The position numbers and the translations under genes were made by a program. The notes beneath the pieces were generated by a model. It was given only the letters and a program-made list of their open reading frames with translations, did not search any database and had not been told where the DNA came from. This document shows positions 8,735 to 16,672 of a DNA stretch of 27,713 bases, one piece after another. The stretch spans positions 1 to 27,713 of the forward strand of contig CANHMJ010000003.1 in the NCBI GenBank assembly GCA_947461805.1, in the 5' to 3' direction. The first letter of the stretch is position 1, and each line of letters opens with the position of its first letter. The stretch is from Burkholderiaceae bacterium. Its GTDB lineage: Bacteria > Pseudomonadota > Gammaproteobacteria > Burkholderiales > Burkholderiaceae.

Positions 8735-9703
8735 ATGAAATATCTTTCGCCTTTTATCGCTGGACTCCTATTACTTAGCAGCATTAGTTTTGCGTCTGCC
8801 CAATCGTGGCCAGACAAACAAGTCAAAATTATTGTGGGCTATCCCGCCGGAGGCGGTATTGACCCTGTTGCACGACTGGTTGGCCAAAAATTATCTGAGC
8901 GCTGGAAACAACCCGTTGTTGTGGAAAATAAAGCGGGTGGTAGCGGCACTATTGGGGCGGCTTATGTGGCGCAATCACCTGCAGATGGTTTAACAATTCT
9001 GATGTCGGCAACTCCAGAGGTTGTTATTAACCAGCACTTTATGCAAAAGATGCCTTACAACCCAGATATTGATTTAAAGCCAGTTACTCTCGTTGTTCGT
9101 TTGCCATTTGTATTGGTATCGAATACCTCGAAGCCCTATACAAATGCCGCAGAGTTGATTGCTTATGCAAAAAAGAATCCCAATAAGGTGAGCTACGCAT
9201 CTTCCGGCCCCGGATCGGCGCAACATTTAGCCGCCGTAATGCTGGAGCAACAGGCCGATATTAAGCTCGTTCATATTCCGTACAAAGGGGTTGCACCGGC
9301 AGTATCGGATTTACTGGCTGGCCATGTTGACATTGGTTTTGCTGGGCTACCGACTGCGCTACCCCATATTCAATCTTGGAAATTAAGGGCATTAGGCCTT
9401 TCATCTAAAACGGCCTCCCCTGCAGCCCCTGAAATCCCTCCGCTTGCTAAGACCCCTGGACTTTCAAATTTTGATCTAACGCAGTGGTTTGGCGCTTTTG
9501 TACCAAGCGGAACGCCAGACCTTATTGTCCAGCGCATTCAGAAAGACATTCAGGCCGTTTTAAGCATGCCAGATGTCAAGGCAACACTCGAAAAGCAAGG
9601 TGCCCAGCCCAGCGGCATGAGTACTGCTGAATTTCAGGCGTTTGTGAATAGTGAACGGAAGAAGTTTGGCGATATTGTGAAGATTGCAAAAGTAGAGCAA
9701 TAA
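8735..9703 (+). CDS. Bug/TctC family tripartite tricarboxylate receptor (periplasmic binding protein), copy 1
   Basis: This periplasmic solute receptor of 322 residues begins with a signal peptide (basic start, hydrophobic core, cleavage near SFASA-Q). It carries the Bug hallmarks: WPDKQVKIIVGYPAGGGID at the mature N-terminus, VVENKAGGSGTIGA, and the HIPYKG motif. Such proteins bind carboxylated substrates and deliver them to TctA/TctB membrane partners, neither of which is in the window. The in-frame ATG at 8714 is possible, but 8735 is preceded by GGGA at 5-base spacing and gives a normal signal peptide. It is probably cotranscribed with the racemase gene and closed by a terminator. Confidence 0.9.
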   Translation: MKYLSPFIAGLLLLSSISFASAQSWPDKQVKIIVGYPAGGGIDPVARLVGQKLSERWKQPVVVENKAGGSGTIGAAYVAQSPADGLTILMSATPEVVINQHFMQKMPYNPDIDLKPVTLVVRLPFVLVSNTSKPYTNAAELIAYAKKNPNKVSYASSGPGSAQHLAAVMLEQQADIKLVHIPYKGVAPAVSDLLAGHVDIGFAGLPTALPHIQSWKLRALGLSSKTASPAAPEIPPLAKTPGLSNFDLTQWFGAFVPSGTPDLIVQRIQKDIQAVLSMPDVKATLEKQGAQPSGMSTAEFQAFVNSERKKFGDIVKIAKVEQ

Positions 9704-9718
9704 AGGCAAGCTTAAGTC

Positions 9719-9750
9719 AAAGGGGCTTCGAAAAAATCGAGGCCCTTTTT
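9719..9750 (+). terminator. Rho-independent terminator after the first Bug receptor
   Basis: An imperfect GC-rich stem (AAGGGGCTTCGA against TCGAGGCCCTT, with one bulged G and a G-T pair) closes over a short A-rich loop and is followed by TTTTTATTATT. It lies between convergent genes. On the opposite strand the poly-T run is poor, so it mainly serves the plus-strand operon. Confidence 0.82.
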
Positions 9751-9763
9751 ATTATTACTTGTA

Positions 9764-10849
9764 TTAGTTTGCTGAAAGTTCCACGGTCAGTTTAGTGCCG
9801 GGAACAATAATGCCGCCCCGATTGCCCGGCTCTACGGAACCCCATCTAGCAGCAAAATAGTCGGGCAGCGGTTTCCCATCAAGCGGTGCTATCCATAGCC
9901 TTAATAAATGACGCTGACGCTCCGGTTCAGGCCAATTTTCAAAATCACTGCGCGAATGAAAAATCTGGTGGTTATGAATAATCTGAATATCACCGGGCTC
10001 AAAACTCATCGGCAGAATCAATTTACCTTCTGCAATAATTTCATCCAACAAATTCATTACATCAATTTGTTTTTGGGTAAGCCGCGGGGCCTCTGGAAAA
10101 TTAGTTTGAGCAGATTCAATATAGGGCCGAATATATACACACGATAATTCGCCCTGATACCAACTAAAAATGGGCATATCAAACCAAGGGTTCAGGCCTG
10201 CAGGCACCTCACCACGGCGATCTGTGGGATAAGGCATAAAAAGCGCCTCTAGTAAATCTGGCCGTCTTCGAGCAATTTCATTGTATGCACTCATGGAGCT
10301 GGCTAAATACGATTCGCCACCCTGCTTGGCCTTTTGCAGACACAACAGCGCTACGAAATCGGCGGAGTCAGTATGAAATTCTAATTTTTTATTGGTCTGA
10401 TAAAACCGGGTTTTACTGTCAGCAATGTCGGCGCCCTGATCTCGAACATGGCCCAATAAGTGCCCCTTTGCGTTGTTGCTTCTCAAGCTACCTAAATGAC
10501 AACCCAGCCCAAGATAAATAACAGAAGCTAGTTTGATACCAAGCTCTTGAACCGGGATTCCCCTCAGGAGTACAAAACCACGTCCATCTAAGAGTTCTTT
10601 TGAGATATTGTTTATTAAAGTACCAATGGTTGGTAGCGGAAAATCATCTTTCGTAATTTGCTCTAATGGCTTTTCCAAGCTTAGAAAATGGAGTGCTGCA
10701 TTATTTAATTCAGCGAGTTGATTTTGAGACCACTCTATTTTCCAAGATTGATCACGTTCCATTTCAGCTCCGGTCCAAGTGCTGGAGCCGCTAACTTGCA
10801 TCGGAAAATCGTCAGGTATTTTAATTTCTCTATTGATGTTGTTGAGCAT
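9764..10849 (-). CDS. TauD/TfdA family Fe(II)/2-oxoglutarate-dependent dioxygenase
   Basis: This 361-residue cytoplasmic protein is a likely hydroxylase that couples substrate oxidation to decarboxylation of 2-oxoglutarate. The iron-binding HxD is H159-T-D161, in a family-typical EFHTDSADF context. The distal histidine is probably H298 (FHSRSDF). The 2-oxoglutarate-binding arginine is R313 or R317 in RHLLRLWI; spacing from H298 to R313 equals the 15 residues seen in TauD. It is longer than taurine dioxygenase (283) and resembles the broad 'TauD/TfdA family' of unknown substrate, so taurine should not be assumed. A Bug receptor lies upstream on the same strand with a strong hairpin between. 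No clear Shine-Dalgarno is seen at the ATG. Confidence 0.87.
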   Translation of the reverse strand: MLNNINREIKIPDDFPMQVSGSSTWTGAEMERDQSWKIEWSQNQLAELNNAALHFLSLEKPLEQITKDDFPLPTIGTLINNISKELLDGRGFVLLRGIPVQELGIKLASVIYLGLGCHLGSLRSNNAKGHLLGHVRDQGADIADSKTRFYQTNKKLEFHTDSADFVALLCLQKAKQGGESYLASSMSAYNEIARRRPDLLEALFMPYPTDRRGEVPAGLNPWFDMPIFSWYQGELSCVYIRPYIESAQTNFPEAPRLTQKQIDVMNLLDEIIAEGKLILPMSFEPGDIQIIHNHQIFHSRSDFENWPEPERQRHLLRLWIAPLDGKPLPDYFAARWGSVEPGNRGGIIVPGTKLTVELSAN

Positions 10850-10887
10850 AGAAATAAAAAATTGAAATGCCTTACATAAATTCGGCG

Positions 10888-10908
10888 TGAGACTTTGTAA
10901 TGAGACTT
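10888..10908 (-). repeat. Short direct repeat upstream of the dioxygenase gene
   Basis: TGAGACTT occurs at 10888-10895 and again at 10901-10908, 13 bases apart, about 40-60 bases upstream of the dioxygenase start. It could be a regulator-binding site, but a short repeat of this size may be chance. Confidence 0.3.
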
Positions 10909-10927
10909 AGATGGCTTGGGTTTTAAT

Positions 10928-10966
10928 CTCGGCATAAATAGCCCTGATGGGCCGATTTATGCCGAG
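10928..10966 (-). other. Strong stem-loop between the second Bug receptor and the dioxygenase
   Basis: Arms CTCGGCATAAAT (10928-10939) and ATTTATGCCGAG (10955-10966) are perfect 12-bp complements. Inside them GCCC/GGGC gives 4 more pairs around a TGAT loop, with a small A versus CG internal loop. In the direction of transcription (minus) it begins 8 bases after the receptor stop codon and is followed by ATTAAAACCC, which lacks a poly-U run. It could be a terminator of non-classical type, an mRNA-stabilising or processing hairpin that sets receptor/enzyme stoichiometry, or a dyad operator. Confidence 0.75.
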
Positions 10967-10973
10967 CATTAAA

Positions 10974-11975
10974 TTACTTTTTCAGATTTAGCTGACTACC
11001 AAGCTTGCTGTAAAGATCAAACTGCTCTTTAGCAAAGCTCTCGGTATCTTTAGGCGAGCGTATCGCTGGAATAGCGCCAACGGTATCGTTGCCCCGTATC
11101 CAGGCTGGATCAGCTGCAACTTCTTTTAGTACGGCCTGCCATTTAGCAACAACTTCAGCAGGCAATCCAGGTGGCCCATAAAGCCCACTCCACCCCATAA
11201 CTTGTTCCAGATTAGAAACGCCCATTTCACGTGCAGTAGGCACATCCGGGAAGTCTTTTAGACGACTTGCTGTGGAGGTGACTAGTGCACGCACGGTACC
11301 ACCCTTAATCTGACCAACTAGAGTGGTTAGGTTATTGCAGATAAACTGTACTTGCCCACCCAGTAATGCAGTTGTAGCTTCGCCGCCGCCTTTGTATGGA
11401 ATCATCATAGCGGCTGTAGATGGCAAGTTAAGCTGACTCAATACAACCTCTACCGCTAAGTGCTGGGTGGTTCCTGCTCCAGCACTTGCGTAATTCAATT
11501 TACCCGGATTTGCTCTAATTCCATTGATAAGATCAGGAAATGTTTTGTATGGTGAATCGTTTTTTACAATGCAAACTACCGGATTGAAATCCAATAATGA
11601 GATGAATGTAAAGTCGTTCCACTTGTAGGGTGTACTGCTATCCAGCGCTGGAGTGATCGCCTGAGAGCCTCCACGCGATACTAATAAAGTATATCCATCT
11701 GGAGCTGCAGTTCTTACCCGTTGCGAACCAATCGTGCCTGAAGCACCCGGAATATTCGTGACGACTACTGGCTGCCCAATAAGCTTAGTAGCAACGGCCG
11801 AAAGATTTCTACCAGAAAAATCGCTGTCACCGCCAGCAGCATAAGGTGCCACTAATGTAACTGCTTTATTGGGATAGGTTTGAGCGTGTGAAACACCAAC
11901 ACCCAAAAGTGTAATCAACGCACCTGCCGATAGCAACGCTGGTTTTAAAAATAGTTGCTTTAAATTATTACCCAT
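10974..11975 (-). CDS. Bug/TctC family tripartite tricarboxylate receptor, copy 2
   Basis: A 333-residue periplasmic receptor with a signal peptide cleaved near GVSHA-Q and Bug motifs (YPNKAVTLVAPYAAGGDSD, TNIPGASGTIGS, MIPYKGGGE). The frame extends upstream to 12083, but the ATG at 11975 has GGAG seven bases before it and is followed directly by the basic signal-peptide start, so it is chosen. Three residues after the usual AAGG loop the sequence is D-S-D where the other two receptors have I-D or T-D, suggesting a different ligand. No TctA/TctB partner is nearby. Proximity to the dioxygenase suggests uptake of its substrate, but the association is only positional. Confidence 0.9.
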   Translation of the reverse strand: MGNNLKQLFLKPALLSAGALITLLGVGVSHAQTYPNKAVTLVAPYAAGGDSDFSGRNLSAVATKLIGQPVVVTNIPGASGTIGSQRVRTAAPDGYTLLVSRGGSQAITPALDSSTPYKWNDFTFISLLDFNPVVCIVKNDSPYKTFPDLINGIRANPGKLNYASAGAGTTQHLAVEVVLSQLNLPSTAAMMIPYKGGGEATTALLGGQVQFICNNLTTLVGQIKGGTVRALVTSTASRLKDFPDVPTAREMGVSNLEQVMGWSGLYGPPGLPAEVVAKWQAVLKEVAADPAWIRGNDTVGAIPAIRSPKDTESFAKEQFDLYSKLGSQLNLKK

Positions 11976-12127
11976 CTTATGGCTCCAGTTAGAACATTTA
12001 AAAGATGAGTTCACGTTAGCAAGCGTATGAGGGAGATGCAATACGAGTAATCCCCTAATTGCCTTATTTTCTATCGCAATCAAGCCTCTTTATCGAAACC
12101 CGCAGGCTGAGGCGCGCCGCTGCCAGC

Positions 12128-12904
12128 CTACTTCTCTACAAAAGCACGCTCAAAGACATAGTCACCTAGCTGCCCAAGGCTTGGGGACACCACAAAGCCT
12201 CTGGCATCGAGCATGGCGCAGGTCTCTTTAAGCATGGCGGGGCTGCCGCAAATCATGCCGCGATCCGTTTTGGGATCTAGGGGCGGCAAGCCAATGTCTT
12301 TGAAGAGCTGACCCGACTCAATGGCAGTAGTTAGGCGTCCGGTTTGCTTAAATGCTTCGCGGGTGACTGTGGGGTAATAAATTAACTGGTTTTGTACGAG
12401 CTCGCCAATGTACTCATCTTGGGTGAGCTCATTCTTGATGTATTCGCCGTAGGCCAACTCATTCACCAGGCGCACTCCATGAATGAGCACCACTTTCTCA
12501 AAGCGCTCATAGGTATCCGGGTCACGAATGATGCTCATAAAGGGAGCTAAGCCGGTGCCGGTACTAAAAAGGTAGAGGTGTTTCCCGGGATTAAGGTCAT
12601 CAATCACGAGGGTGCCAACCGATTTTTCACTCACCAAAATAGGATCGCCAACCTTGATGTGCTGCAGACGCGAGGTTAAGGGACCATCAGGCACCTTAAT
12701 GCTTAAAAACTCAAGATGCTCAGCGTAGTTTGGACTGGCAACACTGTATGCACGCGCCAACGGCCTGCCGTCGACTTCCAGGCCAATCATTAAAAAATGG
12801 CCATTGCGAAAGCGAAGGCCTTGATTGCGAGTAGTAGTAAAACTAAAAAGGGTCTCGTTCCAGTGGTGAATCGATAGAACGGTTTCGGTATTGTAGGTAG
12901 CCAT
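12128..12904 (-). CDS. fpr: Ferredoxin/flavodoxin--NADP(+) reductase
   Basis: This 258-residue FAD enzyme, the usual length for bacterial Fpr, transfers electrons between NADP(H) and ferredoxin or flavodoxin in the cytoplasm. The FAD-binding box RAYSVAS is near residues 51-57, FLSIKVPDGPLTSRL provides the flavin loop, and the NADP-binding STGTGLAPFMSI motif is near 114-125. ICGSPAML and the C-terminal FVEK tail are family-typical. It could supply electrons in oxidative-stress responses or for Fe-S enzymes. The surrounding catabolic genes may not be functionally related. Confidence 0.92.
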   Translation of the reverse strand: MATYNTETVLSIHHWNETLFSFTTTRNQGLRFRNGHFLMIGLEVDGRPLARAYSVASPNYAEHLEFLSIKVPDGPLTSRLQHIKVGDPILVSEKSVGTLVIDDLNPGKHLYLFSTGTGLAPFMSIIRDPDTYERFEKVVLIHGVRLVNELAYGEYIKNELTQDEYIGELVQNQLIYYPTVTREAFKQTGRLTTAIESGQLFKDIGLPPLDPKTDRGMICGSPAMLKETCAMLDARGFVVSPSLGQLGDYVFERAFVEK

Positions 12905-12924
12905 AGAGCGTACAAAAGAATAAA

Positions 12925-12955
12925 GATTGCTCTAATGATATACGGTTAAGCAATC
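12925..12955 (-). other. Inverted repeat between the TauE-like gene and fpr
   Basis: GATTGCT (12925-12931) and AGCAATC (12949-12955) are perfect 7-bp complements 17 bases apart. Read on the minus strand the hairpin starts 10 bases after the TauE-like stop and is followed by TTTATTCTTTT, so it could be a weak terminator. It also lies within 50 bases of the fpr start and could be an operator. Confidence 0.4.
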
Positions 12956-12965
12956 CAAATTGCCC

Positions 12966-13715
12966 TTATAGCAGGGCCAAGACACCCAAATTAAATGCCG
13001 CGTTCACAATTAGTAAATACAGGCAAAACTTTTTGATCGCACTGGCAGATAATTCCCGCCGCTCTAGCAAGGTCTTAGCCAAGAACATGCCGAAAAAATA
13101 GGCCGGCAGAGCAAATAATAACCAAGGTAACCAATCGATACCCCCTCCCATCAAACTGGCGGCAACAATCGCCAACAAACAAACGCCGGAAACAAATTGG
13201 GAAAGCAAGGCCCTTGAGCGCTCAAACTCCAGGCCGCTGGCGTTTAAATAAAGCGCCACAGGAGGGCCGCCGATGCCACAGGAACCCAAGAGCAACCCGG
13301 ATAAAGCGCCAATAAGATAGTCCCTAAAGGCGGAAAGCGTGATCGCCAAATTAACTCGTATTAACAAAAAAATAGAAAATGCAATCACCACAATTCCAGT
13401 TGTAATTTTGAGCGCCGTTAGTGGAACAACCCCACCCAAAAAAATACCAAAGGGCAACAGTATTGCAGCCAAGACCCACATTCGATACAGGCTTGGAATA
13501 TCCTCTTTGTTAACCTTCCACTGGGTGAAGAGCCACATGCCGCCCAGCAGCTCGGCGGACATCACAATGGGAAGGAAAAAAGGAACTGGGAAAAACCACA
13601 TCAGCAGTGGCGACATGATGAGTGCCCCGCCAAACCCACTGAGACGACGCACGAGCCCGCCTAGAGCAGCCGAAAACAACAGGATACTGGCTGTAATCCA
13701 GCTAAATTCGATCAC
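12966..13715 (-). CDS. TauE/SafE (DUF81) family membrane permease/exporter
   Basis: A 249-residue integral membrane protein with about 7-8 hydrophobic segments and the family motifs SGFGGALIMSP near residues 26-36 and LLGSCGIGGPPVALYLN near 141-157. Characterised relatives are proposed exporters of sulfite or sulfoacetate formed in sulfonate degradation, but the family is broad and ligands are mostly unknown. The start is GTG at 13715, overlapping the ATPase stop (GTGA); the next in-frame ATG is about 33 codons in and would delete the first membrane segment. Translational coupling to the ABC importer suggests a joint task: import of an anionic substrate and export of a product. Confidence 0.85.
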   Translation of the reverse strand: MIEFSWITASILLFSAALGGLVRRLSGFGGALIMSPLLMWFFPVPFFLPIVMSAELLGGMWLFTQWKVNKEDIPSLYRMWVLAAILLPFGIFLGGVVPLTALKITTGIVVIAFSIFLLIRVNLAITLSAFRDYLIGALSGLLLGSCGIGGPPVALYLNASGLEFERSRALLSQFVSGVCLLAIVAASLMGGGIDWLPWLLFALPAYFFGMFLAKTLLERRELSASAIKKFCLYLLIVNAAFNLGVLALL

Positions 13716-14488
13716 ATAGTCACGCTATCGTCGTGCTCTCCAGAAATAAGATCACGAATTTGCTTTCGGATGACTAAATAATCTGGCGAATCTTCAATCA
13801 TTTTTCGAGGCTTTGGCACTCGGATAACGCTTTTGACACGGCCCGGTCGACGTGTCATCACAACAATCACATCCGATAAATTAATTGCCTCTTCAATGCT
13901 GTGCGTTACCAAAACAACGGTTTTACTTTCCTCGTCCAGGATCCGGATCATCTCGGATTGCATCATTGATCTATTTTGCGCATCCAGCGCTGCAAAGGGC
14001 TCATCCATCAACAATACCGTAGGGTCTACTGCTAAGGCCCTTGCAATCGAAACGCGTTGCCGCATCCCTCCAGAGAGTTGATGTGGGTAATGCTCAACGA
14101 ATTGACTTAAACCAACCAAACTAGCGAAATGCTCAACAATACGTTTTATTTCAGGGCTAGCCATGCGTTTAATCTTGAGGCCAAATGCAATGTTTTCATA
14201 AACGGTAAGCCAAGGAAATAAGGCATAGTCCTGAAAAACCATCGCACGATCCGCGCCAGGAGCCGTAACGCGCTGGCCTGCACACTCGATATAACCGGCC
14301 GTAGGGACTTCAAACCCAGCAATTAAATTTAACAGGGTTGTTTTGCCACAGCCACTATGGCCAAGGATGGAGTAAAACTCATTCTTATTCACCTCCAAAG
14401 AAACATCATCAAGGGCAAGTACCTCTTGCCCTTTTGAATTCAGGGACGGATAAATTTTCTTTACTTTTTCTACTTTGAGTGCAAGCAT
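13712..14488 (-). CDS. ABC transporter ATP-binding protein (SsuB/TauB-like)
   Basis: This 258-residue cytoplasmic ATPase energises the neighbouring permease. Walker A GHSGCGKT is at residues 43-50, the Q-loop FQDYALFPW near 85-93, signature LSGGMRQR at 138-145, Walker B LLMDE at 159-163, and the switch histidine is in VTHS. The 'PW' after the Q-loop and the GADRAMVFQ box are typical of the nitrate/sulfonate/taurine importer family. The substrate cannot be assigned from the ATPase. It sits 13 bases after the permease gene, and its stop overlaps the GTG of the TauE-like gene. Confidence 0.92.
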   Translation of the reverse strand: MLALKVEKVKKIYPSLNSKGQEVLALDDVSLEVNKNEFYSILGHSGCGKTTLLNLIAGFEVPTAGYIECAGQRVTAPGADRAMVFQDYALFPWLTVYENIAFGLKIKRMASPEIKRIVEHFASLVGLSQFVEHYPHQLSGGMRQRVSIARALAVDPTVLLMDEPFAALDAQNRSMMQSEMIRILDEESKTVVLVTHSIEEAINLSDVIVVMTRRPGRVKSVIRVPKPRKMIEDSPDYLVIRKQIRDLISGEHDDSVTM

Positions 14489-14501
14489 TTTCTTATTGTA
14501 T

Positions 14502-15275
14502 TTATGAGTTTAAGGATCTAGCCCAAGGCATCAGGGTCTTCGCACTGTAGCGAATGATGCGATCCAGACAAAGGCCAATGACACCGATCGCCAGCATGCC
14601 GGTTAAAATGAAATCGGTGCGTAAGACGGTTCGGGCGTCATTGATAAGAAAGCCAAGCCCAGAATTTGCGCCAACCAGCTCTGCTGCTACCAAAGCCATC
14701 CAGCCAACACCCAAACCAATCCGAATACCGGTTGTAATCTGCGGAAGAGCCGCTCTCAGGATCACCCGGGTAATCACACTCCAATTGCCCGCTCCTAAAC
14801 AGCGTGCAGCACGAATTAAGCTAGGCTCGACATTCTTAACAGCATCAATCGTATTTAAGAGAATGGGGAAAAATATGCCCAAAAAGATAATGAACTGATT
14901 TTGCACATTACCTACCCCAAACCACAAAATACTCAATGGAATCCACGCAATTGGTGGGATCGGGCGCAGGATTTCAATAATGGGATCTACTTGTTCGTTG
15001 AGCCATTTAAAACAGCCCATGGTAATCCCCAGTGGGATAGCGACGCTCGCATAGCAAAAGGCGATAAATTCTCGCCTTAAGCTGTCGCGAACGTGCTTCC
15101 ACAATTCTCCGGACGCACTTAACTCCATAGCCCCGCTAAGCACACCTGAGGGCGGAGGTAATAGCGTTGCCTGGGTTTTATCAAGGACAAACCGGCTGGC
15201 AAACTCCCAGCCAGCCAGTAGTATCAACAGCAAAACCAAGCGCCGGAACTGCAACAAAGAACGGAGGTAATTCAT
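14502..15275 (-). CDS. ABC transporter permease (SsuC/TauC-like)
   Basis: This 257-residue inner-membrane protein has about six membrane segments and the binding-protein-dependent permease EAA loop around residues 152-175 (LIRAARCLGAGNWSVITRVILRAALP; key residues A-R-x-L-G-A and the P at the end). PPIAWIPLSILWFG near 102-115 is a signature of the sulfonate/nitrate/taurine permease group. It begins with ATG at 15273-15275, overlapping the receptor stop as TAATG, so translation is coupled. It is expected to form a homodimer with the ATPase. Confidence 0.92.
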   Translation of the reverse strand: MNYLRSLLQFRRLVLLLILLAGWEFASRFVLDKTQATLLPPPSGVLSGAMELSASGELWKHVRDSLRREFIAFCYASVAIPLGITMGCFKWLNEQVDPIIEILRPIPPIAWIPLSILWFGVGNVQNQFIIFLGIFFPILLNTIDAVKNVEPSLIRAARCLGAGNWSVITRVILRAALPQITTGIRIGLGVGWMALVAAELVGANSGLGFLINDARTVLRTDFILTGMLAIGVIGLCLDRIIRYSAKTLMPWARSLNS

Positions 15276-16558
15276 TATTTTTTAAATGCCTTATTGTCGA
15301 ATGACCAATCTTTGGTTAGGTCGCCTTTTTCAGGGAATGGCTGCGGCTTAGTTGTATTCAATGGCGTTGCATACCTTGGATACGGTATTTTGTCCATTGG
15401 AGCAGACCAGTTAGCAGGCAGGAATGGGGGTAATTTTGGAACTGCCCATCCCACTTTCGAGAAGGTATTGTCCATAAAGCGTGCATCTACCGCAGCAATA
15501 AATGTGGATGCCGACGTTTTATTTTGAATCCGCTTATTGTCAAACAGCCATTCATAAATTGGCTCATTTGCACGGCCCCAGAACAATGGAATCGGATAAA
15601 GATACGTTGGCTTATCCAAATTGTTATACATCTTTATCTGCGCAAGAAGAATTTCAGGAGAGAAATTCTTCAAGTTTGGATCTTCTTGCATCGCTTTCAC
15701 AGCAGCATCTGGATTTTTGCGAATCCAAAGAGTGGCTTCAACAATAGCATCAGTAAATGCCTGTACTACGTCTGGAGCATTATCAATAACCTCTTGGCGC
15801 ACGTAAAAAGATGAGCCGTAAATATTGTATGGATAGCTATCATTAATAATGCGGGCATTCTTACGCTCTTTCACCATAATGGTTGGCGTAGGATCCCATG
15901 GAACAACCGCATCAATACCCTTAGGCATGGCCATTTGCTCGCCTGGGGGCATGTTCTTCAAAATAATATCCTTGCCGATGACAAGACCGTGGGCCTTGGC
16001 TGCGGCCTGAATATAAAACTCCGCAGAAGATCCGGTTACTAATCCAATCGTTGCCGGCTCTTTTCGATTTTTGAAATCATCAATGGTTTTAATTGGCGAA
16101 TCCAATGGCACCAGCATAGCGTGCATCAAATTAACGTTGATGATCGCGATGGTTTTAACCGGGACATTTTTATCAATTAATGTAGTGAAGGGGAAATTTC
16201 CACCATTACCAAATTGGAATCGACCAGAAATGATGACTTCATTAATCGCTGGCCCCGATGGAAAAGCCTGAAACTTCGCATCGATGCCTCTTTTAGATAA
16301 AAGTCCTGTTTTATCCATTACTAAATTAATGGTATTTTGACCCGACCATGGCGGCTGGAATGCAACCTGAATCGGCCACCAACCTTTTTCTTTCAACCAT
16401 GCGATTGACTTGGGGGAAACTTTTTCGTATGCATTTTCAGGCCAACCGTAGTTGGTAAATTTAGTTGCATCTTGTGCAAAGGCCGGTAAAGATGCTCCTG
16501 AAAATGCGCCAAGTGCAGCAATCACTAAAACGCGTCGCTTAAAATTAAATTCTTGCAT
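15275..16558 (-). CDS. ABC transporter substrate-binding protein (SsuA/THI5/NMT1-like)
   Basis: A 427-residue periplasmic protein with a signal peptide (basic FKRR, hydrophobic core, cleavage after LPAFA). It is longer than typical SsuA or TauA (about 320). The two-lobed NMT1/THI5-like core begins around residue 65 (VAFQPPWSGQNTINLVMDKTG) with ISGRFQFGNGGNFPFTTLID, LVTGSSAEFYIQ and the VVPWDPTP segment; the C-terminal ~100 residues (WLFDNKRIQNK onward) are an unusual extension rich in Pro and Lys. The ligand is unknown: nitrate, sulfonates, riboflavin/pyrimidine precursors and aromatic acids are all bound by relatives. ATG at 16558 has GGAG eight bases upstream. Confidence 0.88.
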   Translation of the reverse strand: MQEFNFKRRVLVIAALGAFSGASLPAFAQDATKFTNYGWPENAYEKVSPKSIAWLKEKGWWPIQVAFQPPWSGQNTINLVMDKTGLLSKRGIDAKFQAFPSGPAINEVIISGRFQFGNGGNFPFTTLIDKNVPVKTIAIINVNLMHAMLVPLDSPIKTIDDFKNRKEPATIGLVTGSSAEFYIQAAAKAHGLVIGKDIILKNMPPGEQMAMPKGIDAVVPWDPTPTIMVKERKNARIINDSYPYNIYGSSFYVRQEVIDNAPDVVQAFTDAIVEATLWIRKNPDAAVKAMQEDPNLKNFSPEILLAQIKMYNNLDKPTYLYPIPLFWGRANEPIYEWLFDNKRIQNKTSASTFIAAVDARFMDNTFSKVGWAVPKLPPFLPANWSAPMDKIPYPRYATPLNTTKPQPFPEKGDLTKDWSFDNKAFKK

Positions 16559-16672
16559 TTTTAATCTCCATTTGTTTATTCATAAAACACGAGTCGACTG
16601 AAAAACCCTGTACTGCCACAAAAACCATCATACCGCTTTCATAAAAGCAAAAACCTACTCCAACTGCACCTA

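Noticed and set aside
9764..10849. Naming the dioxygenase taurine dioxygenase (tauD)
   Set aside because: It is ~80 residues longer than TauD and belongs to the broad TauD/TfdA family; only the iron and 2-oxoglutarate residues can be supported.
11976..12083. Longer start for the second Bug receptor
   Set aside because: It would place about 36 unrelated residues before a good signal peptide; ATG 11975 has a strong Shine-Dalgarno.
12104..12129. AGGCTG/CAGCCT hairpin at the end of fpr as a terminator
   Set aside because: Only a 6-bp stem with a long GC-rich loop and no poly-T run in the direction of transcription.
15502..15814. Overlapping plus-strand open frames antisense to the ABC binding protein gene
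   Set aside because: Several overlapping frames in the same place with no ribosome-binding site or recognisable motif; shadows of the real gene.
16635..16648. GCTTT/AAAGC mini-hairpin after the carboxyltransferase gene as a terminator
   Set aside because: The 5-bp stem is weak, and no run of T follows it directly on the minus strand; it cannot be distinguished from chance.
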